A stretch of DNA of 64,000 nucleotides from Companilactobacillus insicii (GTDB taxonomy: Bacteria; Bacillota; Bacilli; Lactobacillales; Lactobacillaceae), in assembly GCF_003946015.1 (NCBI RefSeq), contig NZ_RHNU01000006.1, forward strand, positions 1 to 64,000. Direction: 5' to 3'. Both the position numbers and the translations under genes were made by a program. The notes under the pieces were generated by a model. That model ran no database searches. It was not told the origin of the DNA and saw nothing but the letters and a program-made list of their open reading frames with translations. Every line of letters starts with the position of its first letter. Position 1 is the first letter of the stretch. Positions 18,157 through 27,076 of this stretch are shown here, one piece after another.

Positions 18157-20856
18157 ATGAAGAAGAAAAAAGTTTTTGTAGTTTCACACAGTCATTGGGA
18201 TCGTGAATGGTATATGGGTTACGAACATCATCATATGAGACTAGTCCAATTGATGGATGATTTATTGGATCTCTTTAAGACAGAACCTAGATTCAATAGT
18301 TTTCATCTGGATGGTCAAACAATTATTTTAGACGATTATTTACAAGTAAGACCAGAAAGAGAAGCTGAAGTTAGAAAATATATTGCGGCTGGTAAGTTAA
18401 AAGTTGGACCATTTTACATTCTTCAAGATGATTTCTTGATTAGCTCAGAATCTAACACAAGAGATATTTTGATCGGTGCACAGGAGTCTCAAAAATGGGG
18501 TAACAAAGTTAATTTAGGTTATTTTCCAGACACTTTTGGTAACATGGGACAAACTGCGCAAATGATGAAATTGTCCGATCTTGATTTTGCGGCATTTGGT
18601 CGTGGAGTTAAGCCAACTGGTTTAAATAATCAAGTATTTGAAAATGAAAATTATAGTTCTCAGTATTCAGAGATGTGGTGGAAAGGTCCCGATGGTTCTA
18701 AGATCCTAGGTCTACTATTCGCTAATTGGTATAGCAATGGTAACGAAATACCAGTAGAGCGTGATGAGGCCAAAAGATATTGGAATCAAAAATTACAAGA
18801 CGTTGAAAAATATGCTTCCACAGATAATTTGTTAATGATGAATGGTGTTGATCATCAGCCGGTTCAAAAAGATGTAATTGAAGCTCTTGATGTAGCTAGT
18901 GAATTGTATCCAAATTATGAATTCATTCATTCTAATTTTGATGATTATTTAAGAGCTGTTTCACAAGATGTACCAGAAGACTTATCATCGATTGATGGTG
19001 AACTAACGAGTCAGGAAACAGATGGTTGGTATACATTGGCCAATACGGCTTCTAGTAGAACTTATTTGAAGCAGGAAAATACAAGTGTTCAAAGGCAATT
19101 AGAGAATATAACTGAACCATTAGCAGCGATTGCCTACAAAGGAACTAATGATTATCCTCATGATCAATTAAAATATGCTTGGAAAACATTAATGCAAAAT
19201 CACCCACATGATAGTATTTGTGGATGCTCGGTTGACGAAGTTCATCGAGAAATGTTAACTAGATTCGAAAAGGCTAGAGAAGTGGGTGCTTATCTAGCTA
19301 AAGATGCACTGAACATGATTGCATCAAGAATAAATACAGATATTTTTGATACCAACAGCAAACCGTTCGTTATTGTTAATACACAAGGTTATGAAAAGAG
19401 TCAGATGGTATCGGTTGATATTGAGTGGGACAGAGCACCGTTTTCAGAAGGTAAACCAAATGATCAGTATGAGTCAATACAGGCAGAATTAAATAACTTA
19501 CCAGAGTTAGAAGTAGTAGATAAACACGGCTATAGTATTCCGTTTGAACTAGTTAATGCCGAAACTAGATTTGATTATGACCTTCCTGGAGATAGATTCC
19601 GTATTCCATATATGGGATTATTTATAACTATTCGCATTCCTGTTGAGAATTTACCTGCTATGTCTTGGACAACGCTAGCATTACAGGAAAAGTCTCAGGC
19701 TGTTGTTAAGTCGGATAATAAGTTGTTTGATGCGAATAGTAATGCCTTAGAGAATAATTGGCTTAAAGCAACTATCAATCCAAATGGTAGTTTGAATATT
19801 CTTGATAAGAAGACTGATCGTACTTATGATAATCAGCTTGTTTTTGAAGATACCGGTGATATTGGTAATGAATATATTTATCGTCAATCTGCCGATAATA
19901 AAACTATTTATTCATCTGATAGTTCATGTGAAATAAAAGTACTAACTAATAATGAATATGAGGCTCAAGTTCAATTAACACAAGAAATGCAGGTACCAGT
20001 ATCAGCAGATGAAAGGTTAGAATATGAACAAAAATCTGTGATTGATATTACTGAAAGAACAGCCAGACGTTCTAATGCATATCGAATAATCAAGCTCTCA
20101 ACGGTTATTAGTATTAATAAGATGGAAGATCAACTTAAATTTAAGACGACCTTTGATAATAATTGTTTAGATCATCGTATGAGAGTATTGTTCCCTACCA
20201 ATTTAGATGCTGATACTAACAGCTCCGAATCAATCTACGAAGTAGTAGAAAGAAATAATCGAGTGAGTGATTCATGGAAGAATCCAACTAATCCTCAACA
20301 TCAACAAGCTTTTGTTAATATTTCTGATAAACGTGGCGGCGTTACGGTTGGTAATTTTGGACTTAATGAATACGAGATATTACCAGAAAATAATACAATT
20401 GCTGTTACACTATTACGTTCAGTCGGTGAAATGGGAGATTGGGGTTACTTTGAAACAAAAGAAGCTCAGTGCCAAGGAATTCAGAGTTTCAATTTTAGTA
20501 TTTCATTTAATGATGAGACTGAGTCTAGTCGTGTAAATAGTTATATGCAGGCCCGTAATAACCAAGTCTCATTACAGACAATTCAGACAGATATACATAA
20601 AGGTGATTGGAAGACTAGTCATTCTGTTTATAAGTTAGAATCCGATAATTATGTGATCACTTGTTTCAAACAGGCGGAAGATGGTACGGCTGATATAATT
20701 CGTGGATACAATGCTACTCATAAGTCTGAGTCCATAAAACTGAATGTTGAAGCTGATAAATTACAAGTAGTTAATTTATTAGAAGAGCCCTTAAATGATA
20801 TATCCAAGGATATACTTAATCCAGCGGAAATAAAGACTTTCAAAATCAATTGGTAA
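18157..20856 (+). CDS. GH38 alpha-mannosidase
   Basis: An 899-residue cytoplasmic enzyme. The start at 18157 has AAGGAG at 18141-18146. An upstream in-frame ATG at 18133 overlaps the GH125 gene and was not chosen. The N terminus shows the zinc-binding HSHWDREWY, then GYFPDTFGNMGQ with the nucleophile Asp, and later QNHPHDSICGCSVDEVH with further zinc ligands. The C-terminal half is the beta-sandwich domain of the family. GH38 enzymes retain configuration and, in bacteria, often cut alpha-1,3-linked mannose. With GH92 and GH125 it would remove all alpha-mannose from a high-mannose glycan. Confidence 0.92.
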   Translation: MKKKKVFVVSHSHWDREWYMGYEHHHMRLVQLMDDLLDLFKTEPRFNSFHLDGQTIILDDYLQVRPEREAEVRKYIAAGKLKVGPFYILQDDFLISSESNTRDILIGAQESQKWGNKVNLGYFPDTFGNMGQTAQMMKLSDLDFAAFGRGVKPTGLNNQVFENENYSSQYSEMWWKGPDGSKILGLLFANWYSNGNEIPVERDEAKRYWNQKLQDVEKYASTDNLLMMNGVDHQPVQKDVIEALDVASELYPNYEFIHSNFDDYLRAVSQDVPEDLSSIDGELTSQETDGWYTLANTASSRTYLKQENTSVQRQLENITEPLAAIAYKGTNDYPHDQLKYAWKTLMQNHPHDSICGCSVDEVHREMLTRFEKAREVGAYLAKDALNMIASRINTDIFDTNSKPFVIVNTQGYEKSQMVSVDIEWDRAPFSEGKPNDQYESIQAELNNLPELEVVDKHGYSIPFELVNAETRFDYDLPGDRFRIPYMGLFITIRIPVENLPAMSWTTLALQEKSQAVVKSDNKLFDANSNALENNWLKATINPNGSLNILDKKTDRTYDNQLVFEDTGDIGNEYIYRQSADNKTIYSSDSSCEIKVLTNNEYEAQVQLTQEMQVPVSADERLEYEQKSVIDITERTARRSNAYRIIKLSTVISINKMEDQLKFKTTFDNNCLDHRMRVLFPTNLDADTNSSESIYEVVERNNRVSDSWKNPTNPQHQQAFVNISDKRGGVTVGNFGLNEYEILPENNTIAVTLLRSVGEMGDWGYFETKEAQCQGIQSFNFSISFNDETESSRVNSYMQARNNQVSLQTIQTDIHKGDWKTSHSVYKLESDNYVITCFKQAEDGTADIIRGYNATHKSESIKLNVEADKLQVVNLLEEPLNDISKDILNPAEIKTFKINW

Positions 20857-20880
20857 GTGGTTTTTGAACAAATCAACTAA

Positions 20881-20935
20881 AAAGTATATCAATTTTTTGG
20901 ATACTTTGCCGTTTTTATGAAAACGTTTCTATCAT
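20881..20935 (+). promoter_or_regulatory. Promoter with cre-like site before the ABC ATPase gene
   Basis: A weak hairpin (AAAGTAT 20881-20887, ATACTTT 20901-20907) is followed by -35 TTGCCG (20906-20911) and -10 TATCAT (20930-20935), 18-base spacing. ATGAAAACGTTTCTA at 20917-20931 resembles cre with one or two mismatches and sits in the spacer, a position suited to repression. Confidence 0.5.
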
Positions 20936-20978
20936 ATTCTTATTATCGTAAAGAATAATAATAAAGGACGTTAAAAAA

Positions 20979-22091
20979 ATGGTAGAAATCGACTTAAATC
21001 ACATATATAAAAAATACGCTAATGCAGAAGAAGAAAATTCTTATGCTGTTTCAGATTTTGATCTTCATATCAAAAATGAGGAATTTATAGTTTTTGTTGG
21101 ACCATCAGGTTGTGGTAAATCAACGACATTGCGTATGATTGCTGGTCTGGAAAGTATCACTGAAGGTGAATTAAAGATCGATGATGAATTAATGAATGAT
21201 GTTGTTCCAAAGGATCGTAATATTGCCATGGTTTTCCAAAATTATGCTTTGTACCCTCATATGAGTGTTTTTAAGAATATGGCGTTTGGTTTGAAGTTAC
21301 GTAAGTATGAAAAAGAAGATATCGAACAACGTGTTAAATATGCCGCCGATATTTTGGGATTGACGGAATACTTAGATCGTAAGCCTGCTGCTCTGTCAGG
21401 TGGTCAAAGACAACGTGTAGCATTGGGTAGAGCTATTGTCCGTGATGCACCAATATTCTTGATGGATGAGCCATTATCAAACTTAGATGCCAAACTACGT
21501 GTAAGCATGCGTGCTGAAATTGCAAGATTGCATCAACGTCTTCACACAACGACTATTTATGTTACTCATGACCAAACAGAAGCTATGACTATGGCTGATA
21601 GAATTGTTGTTATGTCAATGGGTGAAGTACAACAAATAGGTACTCCACAAGAAGTTTATGTAACGCCAAGAAATAAATTTGTTGCAGGATTTATTGGTTC
21701 TCCAGCAATGAACTTCATCGATGTAACGTATAAAGACGGAGTTATTACTGATACGGAAGGATTAAAAATTGCCGTTCCAGAAGGTCGTGCGAAGGTTCTT
21801 GAAAAACAAGGTTATAACGGTAAGAAGATGACTCTTGGAATTCGTCCAGAAGATATTCATGCCGAGGAAGCCTTCAATGAAACATGGCCTAACTCAGTTG
21901 TCGAAGCTGAAGTTGTTGTTTCAGAATTATTAGGTGCAACTTCGATGTTATATTCAAGAGTTGATGGAACTGAATTTGTTGCAATCGTTGATGCCCGTGA
22001 TTATCATAAACCTGGAGAAAAAGTTAAATTATCTTTCGATATCAATAAGGCTCATTTCTTTGATATCGAAACAACATTAGCAATTCGCTAA
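20979..22091 (+). CDS. MsmK/UgpC-type sugar ABC ATPase
   Basis: A 370-residue ATP-binding subunit of carbohydrate importers. It shows Walker A GPSGCGKST, the Q loop VFQNYALYPHMSV, signature LSGGQRQRVALGRA, Walker B IFLMDEPLSNLD and the H loop VTHDQTEAMTMADR, followed by the C-terminal TOBE/regulatory domain (about 240-370). Proteins of this type often energise several importers. Here it is the only sugar-type ATPase gene in the locus, so it probably powers the permease pair at 2513-4416, which lacks its own. It has its own promoter with a cre-like site. The PucR-type regulator gene follows 18 bases later. Confidence 0.9.
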   Translation: MVEIDLNHIYKKYANAEEENSYAVSDFDLHIKNEEFIVFVGPSGCGKSTTLRMIAGLESITEGELKIDDELMNDVVPKDRNIAMVFQNYALYPHMSVFKNMAFGLKLRKYEKEDIEQRVKYAADILGLTEYLDRKPAALSGGQRQRVALGRAIVRDAPIFLMDEPLSNLDAKLRVSMRAEIARLHQRLHTTTIYVTHDQTEAMTMADRIVVMSMGEVQQIGTPQEVYVTPRNKFVAGFIGSPAMNFIDVTYKDGVITDTEGLKIAVPEGRAKVLEKQGYNGKKMTLGIRPEDIHAEEAFNETWPNSVVEAEVVVSELLGATSMLYSRVDGTEFVAIVDARDYHKPGEKVKLSFDINKAHFFDIETTLAIR

Positions 22092-22109
22092 CACTCAAGG
22101 AGGCAATAT

Positions 22110-22964
22110 ATGGTAATTGATCAATTATTAAAGATGTATCCCAGTGCAAAGGTCGTTACAAGTCCAAATTGGAATGATCAATTAGTGTTTAATTACCATA
22201 TTGCTGATAAGTGGATATCAATATCTAAGGATGATGTTGACGATAAGCAGAATAAATTGCTGAATTTAATTAGTGATCATGCAGAAACAGAGATTATTAA
22301 TAGTTGGTGGCAATTTTTGAATCATAGAAGTAGTGAAATGCCACTGGCTTCTAAAAAAATAGATAAAATTAAAGTTGTTCAATTTCATGTTGATGATTTA
22401 GAATCATCAGAATATTCGAATCAATGGATTAGAGCTTTTTCGTCTTTTTTTGAAAGAGTAGTTGATTCGTTTTGGGTAAATTCTGAATATGGGATACTGA
22501 TTTTAAATAATTCAGAAGTATTTATGGAACATTCAGAATTAGTTTCAACGGTACAGTTACTGGACGAAGATTTCGGCACAAAGTCGCAAGTATACATTGG
22601 ACAAACTTGGCCATTGGATGAGAATGTACCAGAGATATTTAAATTGGAGAAACGAATTTTTTCTCAAAATGATGGGGATCCTGTTAGTAACTTATCTACA
22701 GATGTTATATCGTTCATGTTTAATCAAAGTTTGGCCAACGAAAAGTTATTTATTACTTTAAAAAATATCATTACTTCTAATTCAGAATATATTTCAATGA
22801 TTAGATCTTTATATATCAATCAGAATAATATTGCCAAAACATCAAAAGATCTGTACGTTCATCGTAATACATTGTTATATCGCATTGATAAGTTCAATCG
22901 CGAAACGGGTCTGAACTTAAAATCAATGGACGATTTAGTACTCTGTCATTTATTACTTTGTTAA
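22110..22964 (+). CDS. PucR-type helix-turn-helix regulator
   Basis: A 284-residue cytoplasmic protein. The last 60 residues match the PucR C-terminal helix-turn-helix (SLYINQNNIAKTSKDLYVHRNTLLYRIDKFNRETGLNL). The first 220 residues resemble no domain I can name with confidence. The start follows AAGGAGG. It lies between the ABC ATPase and GH1 genes with short gaps (18 and 16 bases), so probably one operon. It may control the ATPase or GH1 genes in response to a sugar or energy signal. That role is inferred only from position. Confidence 0.75.
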   Translation: MVIDQLLKMYPSAKVVTSPNWNDQLVFNYHIADKWISISKDDVDDKQNKLLNLISDHAETEIINSWWQFLNHRSSEMPLASKKIDKIKVVQFHVDDLESSEYSNQWIRAFSSFFERVVDSFWVNSEYGILILNNSEVFMEHSELVSTVQLLDEDFGTKSQVYIGQTWPLDENVPEIFKLEKRIFSQNDGDPVSNLSTDVISFMFNQSLANEKLFITLKNIITSNSEYISMIRSLYINQNNIAKTSKDLYVHRNTLLYRIDKFNRETGLNLKSMDDLVLCHLLLC

Positions 22965-22980
22965 CGAGAAAGAGGTCAAT

Positions 22981-24354
22981 ATGATTAAATTCCCAGATAA
23001 TTTTTTGTGGGGTGCAGCTGCATCGGCGCCACAAACCGAAGGCCATAGTTCAAGTGATGGTAAGTCTCCAACGACATGGGATGAGTGGTTTAAGCTTAAT
23101 CCTGAAAAATTTAACGATGGGCAAGGTCCGCAGAATACTTCTAATGTGTATGAGATGTACAAAGAAGATGTCGCCAATATGCCTAAAGTGGGGATGAATT
23201 CCTATCGTACTTCTATTTCGTGGGCCAGGTTATTGCCTGATGGTAAAAATTTAAATGAAGAAGCAGTTAGTTTCTATCGTTATTACTTTCAAACGATGTT
23301 AGATAACAATATTGAACCCATTATAAATTTGTTCCATTTTGATATGCCATGGTGGTTGATGGAAAAAGGCGGATGGGAAAATTGCGATTCAGTTGAAGCA
23401 TTTGCTTTCTACGCTAAAACAGCTTTTGAACAATTTGGAGATTTGGTTAAAACATGGTCAACATTTAATGAACCGCTGGTTCATATTGAGTGCGGATATT
23501 TGTATCAATTTCATTATCCAGCAATTGTTGACTTTAAGAAGGCTGTTCAAGTCGGATATCATACACTGATGGCGCATGTTTGTGCAGTAAGGGAATTTAG
23601 GAATAGTAATATTGATGGAAAAATTGGTATTATCTTAAATGTCTTACCTGCATATAGTCGTAGTGATAGTGAGGAAGATTTAAAAGCAAAAGAGGCAGCT
23701 GATTTACTTAATACGTATAGTTTCTTAGATCCAACGGTTCTTGGAGTGATCCCTACTAAGTTGGTTGAACTTTTAAGAGACAATAATTTAACTCCAGACA
23801 TACAAAGTACCGATAAAGAATTGATCGCCCAGAATACAGTCGATTACATAGGATTGAATTATTATCAGCCTAGGCGTGTTAAGGCACCATCTAACAGTCA
23901 GCATCCAGCTAAGATGCCAAGTGATTTGTACGAAAGTTATGATTGGCCTGATAAGAAAATAAATCCTTATCGAGGATGGGAAATTTATCCAGAAGCATTG
24001 TATGATGTTGCTATAATGATGCGAGATCAATATCATAATATTCCTTGGTTTGTTAGTGAAAACGGTATGGGAGTAGCTGATGAACAGCGTTTTAAGGGAA
24101 AAGATGGAATGATAGATGATCAGTATCGAATTGATTTTATGAAAGAACATTTAGAATATCTTCATAAGGGTATAGAAGCAGGTAGTAATTGTTTCGGATA
24201 TCATGTGTGGACTTATGTCGATTGCTGGTCGTGGCTTAATGGCTATCGCAATAGATATGGATTGTTCAGTGTTGATTTAGAAAATCATTACAAACGAACC
24301 ATGAAAAAAAGTGGTCTGTGGTTCAAAGAACTTGCAGATAACAATGGATTTTAA
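22981..24354 (+). CDS. GH1 beta-glycosidase, phospho-type variant
   Basis: A 457-residue TIM-barrel enzyme. Acid/base Glu164 is in TFNEP and nucleophile Glu360 in SENG. In the late loop DCWSWLNGYRNRYG, Ser417 and Tyr426 occupy the positions that bind the 6-phosphate in enzymes such as LacG, but the usual Lys of that triad is Asn424. Ser in place of the Glu found in true beta-glucosidases argues for phosphorylated substrates, while the missing Lys leaves this open. No PTS gene is adjacent. It ends the ATPase/PucR/GH1 unit. A beta-linked product such as Man-GlcNAc or an unrelated glycoside could be the target. Confidence 0.75.
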   Translation: MIKFPDNFLWGAAASAPQTEGHSSSDGKSPTTWDEWFKLNPEKFNDGQGPQNTSNVYEMYKEDVANMPKVGMNSYRTSISWARLLPDGKNLNEEAVSFYRYYFQTMLDNNIEPIINLFHFDMPWWLMEKGGWENCDSVEAFAFYAKTAFEQFGDLVKTWSTFNEPLVHIECGYLYQFHYPAIVDFKKAVQVGYHTLMAHVCAVREFRNSNIDGKIGIILNVLPAYSRSDSEEDLKAKEAADLLNTYSFLDPTVLGVIPTKLVELLRDNNLTPDIQSTDKELIAQNTVDYIGLNYYQPRRVKAPSNSQHPAKMPSDLYESYDWPDKKINPYRGWEIYPEALYDVAIMMRDQYHNIPWFVSENGMGVADEQRFKGKDGMIDDQYRIDFMKEHLEYLHKGIEAGSNCFGYHVWTYVDCWSWLNGYRNRYGLFSVDLENHYKRTMKKSGLWFKELADNNGF

Positions 24355-24362
24355 ATTAAAAA

Positions 24363-24400
24363 GCAGGATGTTTTCTGATATCAGAGAATGTCCTGCCTTT
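24363..24400 (+). terminator. Rho-independent terminator after GH1
   Basis: Long imperfect stem: 24363-24378 pairs with 24381-24396 (outer GCAGGA with TCCTGC), followed by a short CTTTT run. Confidence 0.6.
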
Positions 24401-24450
24401 TGGTATACAATATGATTATTAATGAAATCACTTTTAGAAGGAAAATTATA

Positions 24451-24939
24451 ATGTCCCCAGATAAACAAGTTACCAGCTATCTAGATAATTTAGGTATTGA
24501 ATACAAAATGATCGAGCACCCCGCTGTATATACTACAGAACAGGCAGATGAGTACGTTAAGGGAATGGATGTAGCTCGGATTAAGTCGATGTTTTTGACG
24601 GATAAGAAGAAGCATAATTTTTATCTATTTATTATGGGTGATGATCATCGTCTTGATATGAAAAAGTTTGGTGAAGTAGTCGACGGAAAAGGTATCAAAA
24701 TGGCTTCTGAGAAGAGTTTAAAAGATAAAATGAATCTGAGTGCTGGCATGGTATCTATTTTTGGCTTGCTAAATAATAAGGATAAAGACGTTAAAGTATT
24801 TATTGAAAAGAAAATTGCTCTTGATGGTTATATGACATTCCATCCTAATGACAATACCAAGACAGTCTTTATTAAAGCTGAAGATATGTATAGATTTATT
24901 AAATCCCTGGGATACGATTATCAAATAATTGATCTATAA
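24451..24939 (+). CDS. YbaK/ProX-type aminoacyl-tRNA deacylase
   Basis: A 162-residue cytoplasmic protein of the prolyl-tRNA synthetase-associated (INS/YbaK) domain family. Conserved pieces are IEYKMIEHPAVYTTEQADEYV at the N terminus, KSMFLTDKKKHNFYLFIM with the family Lys, and GMVSIFGLLNN near the middle. Free-standing members hydrolyse wrongly charged tRNAs such as Ala-tRNA(Pro) or Cys-tRNA(Pro). The start at 24451 follows AGAAGGA. The upstream in-frame ATG at 24388 lies inside the terminator region and was rejected. It is a single gene with its own terminator and no clear tie to the glycan genes around it. Confidence 0.8.
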   Translation: MSPDKQVTSYLDNLGIEYKMIEHPAVYTTEQADEYVKGMDVARIKSMFLTDKKKHNFYLFIMGDDHRLDMKKFGEVVDGKGIKMASEKSLKDKMNLSAGMVSIFGLLNNKDKDVKVFIEKKIALDGYMTFHPNDNTKTVFIKAEDMYRFIKSLGYDYQIIDL

Positions 24940-24959
24940 CGCCGTTATGGTCTGCTAGA

Positions 24960-24989
24960 GATTATCTAATTTTAGATAGTCTTTTTTTT
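24960..24989 (+). terminator. Rho-independent terminator
   Basis: Stem GATTATCTA (24960-24968) with TAGATAGTC (24973-24981) and a run of seven or more T. Confidence 0.85.
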
Positions 24990-25036
24990 AGCTGTAATTT
25001 GTTATCAAAGCTAAAAATAGTTCACTATCAATTTTT

Positions 25037-25051
25037 GTGAAATCGCTTACC
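25037..25051 (+). promoter_or_regulatory. Possible cre-like site before the GH18 gene
   Basis: GTGAAATCGCTTACC keeps the core TGNAANCG but differs at both ends from the consensus. It lies 113 bases before the endoglycosidase start, in a 224-base non-coding region that otherwise shows only AT-rich sequence. Weak by itself, but other units of this locus also have cre-like sites. Confidence 0.35.
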
Positions 25052-25163
25052 ATTATTTTGTGAGATGAGAAAGAGAAAATGAAAAAGGAAGGGATGGTGC
25101 AAAGTAGGGGCTCTTTCGTTACATCTTAAATTAATAATTACAAAAAATGATAAGGGTAATCAT

Positions 25164-27026
25164 ATGAGGATGAAGAAAAATACAATAAAAAAGACGTTTT
25201 TCCGTAGTTTGATTTTTGTAATGGGATTAATATTGGCGCTAGGTTCAGTAGGTAGTACAGCTCAAGCGGCAGTAACAACTAATAATAACAAGCATTTTAT
25301 GGTTTACTATCGTGCTTTGCGTGATAAGACAATGCAGGGTGTGAATACTAGTTTGCCTGATGAGAACTGGATCACTATGAGTGATATACCATATGGTATT
25401 GATATCGTTAATGTATTCAGTTATGTACCTAAAGGTCAGGAAGCACAAGCACAACCATTTTATGATGCATTGAAGAATAAGTATGCTCCAGAATTACACG
25501 CACGAGGAGCTAGATTGGTTCGTGGAATTGATTATGGAGAACTATTAAAAATAAAATATGCTGGAGATTTCCCAACTGAAGAGGAATTTGATGCATACGC
25601 TAAACAAATGATAGCTGAATTCGTTGATTCCATTGGAATTGATGGGTTGGATATCGATATGGAAACAAAACCAACTGAAGATGAAATAAAAATTTCAGAT
25701 GGTGTTATCAAAGCTCTATCGAAATATTTAGGACCTAAGTCTGGTACTAACAGACCATTCCTATACGATACAAATGCTTCAAATCTAGCACCATTTAAAA
25801 ATGTTAGTGATTCTTTTGATTTCTTAGCTTATCAACAATATGGAAGTGATAATGTTCGTACGGATAAAGCTGTTAGTGATTACTCAGGTGTCCTACCAGC
25901 TAGCAGATTTGTTCCTGGACTAACTTTCCCAGAGGAACAAGATCCCTCAAATCGTTGGTATGATGCTACAGAACCATACTTGAACAGTAATTTTTATAAA
26001 GTGGCAAATTACGCTGATCAAAATAATCTTGGTGGAATGTTTGTCTATGCATTAGATCGTGATGGAAGAACATATGATGCATCTGATTGGACACACATCA
26101 AACCATCTAACCTTATTTGGACTAAGACAGCAATTATGCAAAGTGGTGGCGAAAGTGTTGCAAATGCCAAAGAATATGCCGACCATTTCTGGAATCGTGT
26201 TAAATATACGGTAAGTACTAAAGATGATATTACTGCACAAATTATGAATGCTAAGACTATTTATGATGTTAACAAAGTCATCCTTGGTAAGGATTACGGT
26301 CAAGGTATCAGTTCAACTTATGATCCAATCCTAGAAAAAGGATTGCTATCCATTAATACGGCTGAGTTAATTTCACAATTGAATACTGCTGATAAATATT
26401 TAGAACATTCAAAAGACTATGACAGTGCTAAAATTGCTGAATTAAAGAGTGTTAGAGATAAAGTAGCTAAGGGTTTTGCTGGAAAATCATATACACAAGT
26501 TCAAGTAGATTCATGGACTTCGCAATTGGCTACAGCTAATAATGGTCTGCTTGGATACTCAGAGACAAAAGTCAAAGGTATCGTAGATACTAAATCAGCT
26601 GATAGTTTGAACAAGTCATACGTTGAACTATATGATATTAATGGTAAGAAGATTTCTAATCGTGGCTTACAGCCAAAAACTGCATGGGCATTCGATAGAA
26701 AATTAACTAATAATAAGAATGGCAGTGTATATTATCGTGTAGCAATTAATGAATATGTTAACGAAAAAGATGTAACTGTACGCAATGGTAATTCAGTTGG
26801 CAATTTAACTAACATTGAAAAAGTTAAAGGTGTCTTGAACGTTGATAAGTCACAAGCTGGATATTCATTATACAAACAAGACGGTTCATTAGTTGGTAAT
26901 CGTGCTTTAGCAGGTGGTACTAACTGGGTTGTTTCTGCTAAAGCAAGCAGTGCTAATGGTAATTTATTTTACAAGGTTGCCAAAAACGAATGGGTAATGA
27001 GTGGCAATGGAGTTTCATTTAACTGA
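25164..27026 (+). CDS. Secreted GH18 endo-beta-N-acetylglucosaminidase with SLAP-like repeats
   Basis: A 620-residue exported protein. Signal peptide 1-34 ends AQAA. The catalytic barrel (about 40-330) carries the GH18 motif DGLDIDMET with Asp163, Asp165 and catalytic Glu167. The compact form and the YYRALRDKTMQ start resemble EndoH/EndoF-type enzymes that cut between the two core GlcNAc residues of N-glycans. A helical linker (about 330-465) follows. Two SLAP-like wall-binding repeats (about 470-545 and 548-620) each show an 'LY...G..I.NR.L..GT.W' pattern ending in a Tyr-Val and Trp-Val segment. It should act on the cell surface and supply glycans to the importer. The start follows AAGGG (25152-25156). 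Confidence 0.8.
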   Translation: MRMKKNTIKKTFFRSLIFVMGLILALGSVGSTAQAAVTTNNNKHFMVYYRALRDKTMQGVNTSLPDENWITMSDIPYGIDIVNVFSYVPKGQEAQAQPFYDALKNKYAPELHARGARLVRGIDYGELLKIKYAGDFPTEEEFDAYAKQMIAEFVDSIGIDGLDIDMETKPTEDEIKISDGVIKALSKYLGPKSGTNRPFLYDTNASNLAPFKNVSDSFDFLAYQQYGSDNVRTDKAVSDYSGVLPASRFVPGLTFPEEQDPSNRWYDATEPYLNSNFYKVANYADQNNLGGMFVYALDRDGRTYDASDWTHIKPSNLIWTKTAIMQSGGESVANAKEYADHFWNRVKYTVSTKDDITAQIMNAKTIYDVNKVILGKDYGQGISSTYDPILEKGLLSINTAELISQLNTADKYLEHSKDYDSAKIAELKSVRDKVAKGFAGKSYTQVQVDSWTSQLATANNGLLGYSETKVKGIVDTKSADSLNKSYVELYDINGKKISNRGLQPKTAWAFDRKLTNNKNGSVYYRVAINEYVNEKDVTVRNGNSVGNLTNIEKVKGVLNVDKSQAGYSLYKQDGSLVGNRALAGGTNWVVSAKASSANGNLFYKVAKNEWVMSGNGVSFN

Positions 27027-27076
27027 TTCATTTTGATATGTCTACTCCCTGGATATAAAAAATAATCAAATAACGA

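Noticed and set aside
23788-24150. 120-codon minus-strand frame inside the GH1 gene
   Set aside because: Low-complexity hydrophobic translation, no RBS, and the plus-strand frame has intact GH1 catalytic motifs.
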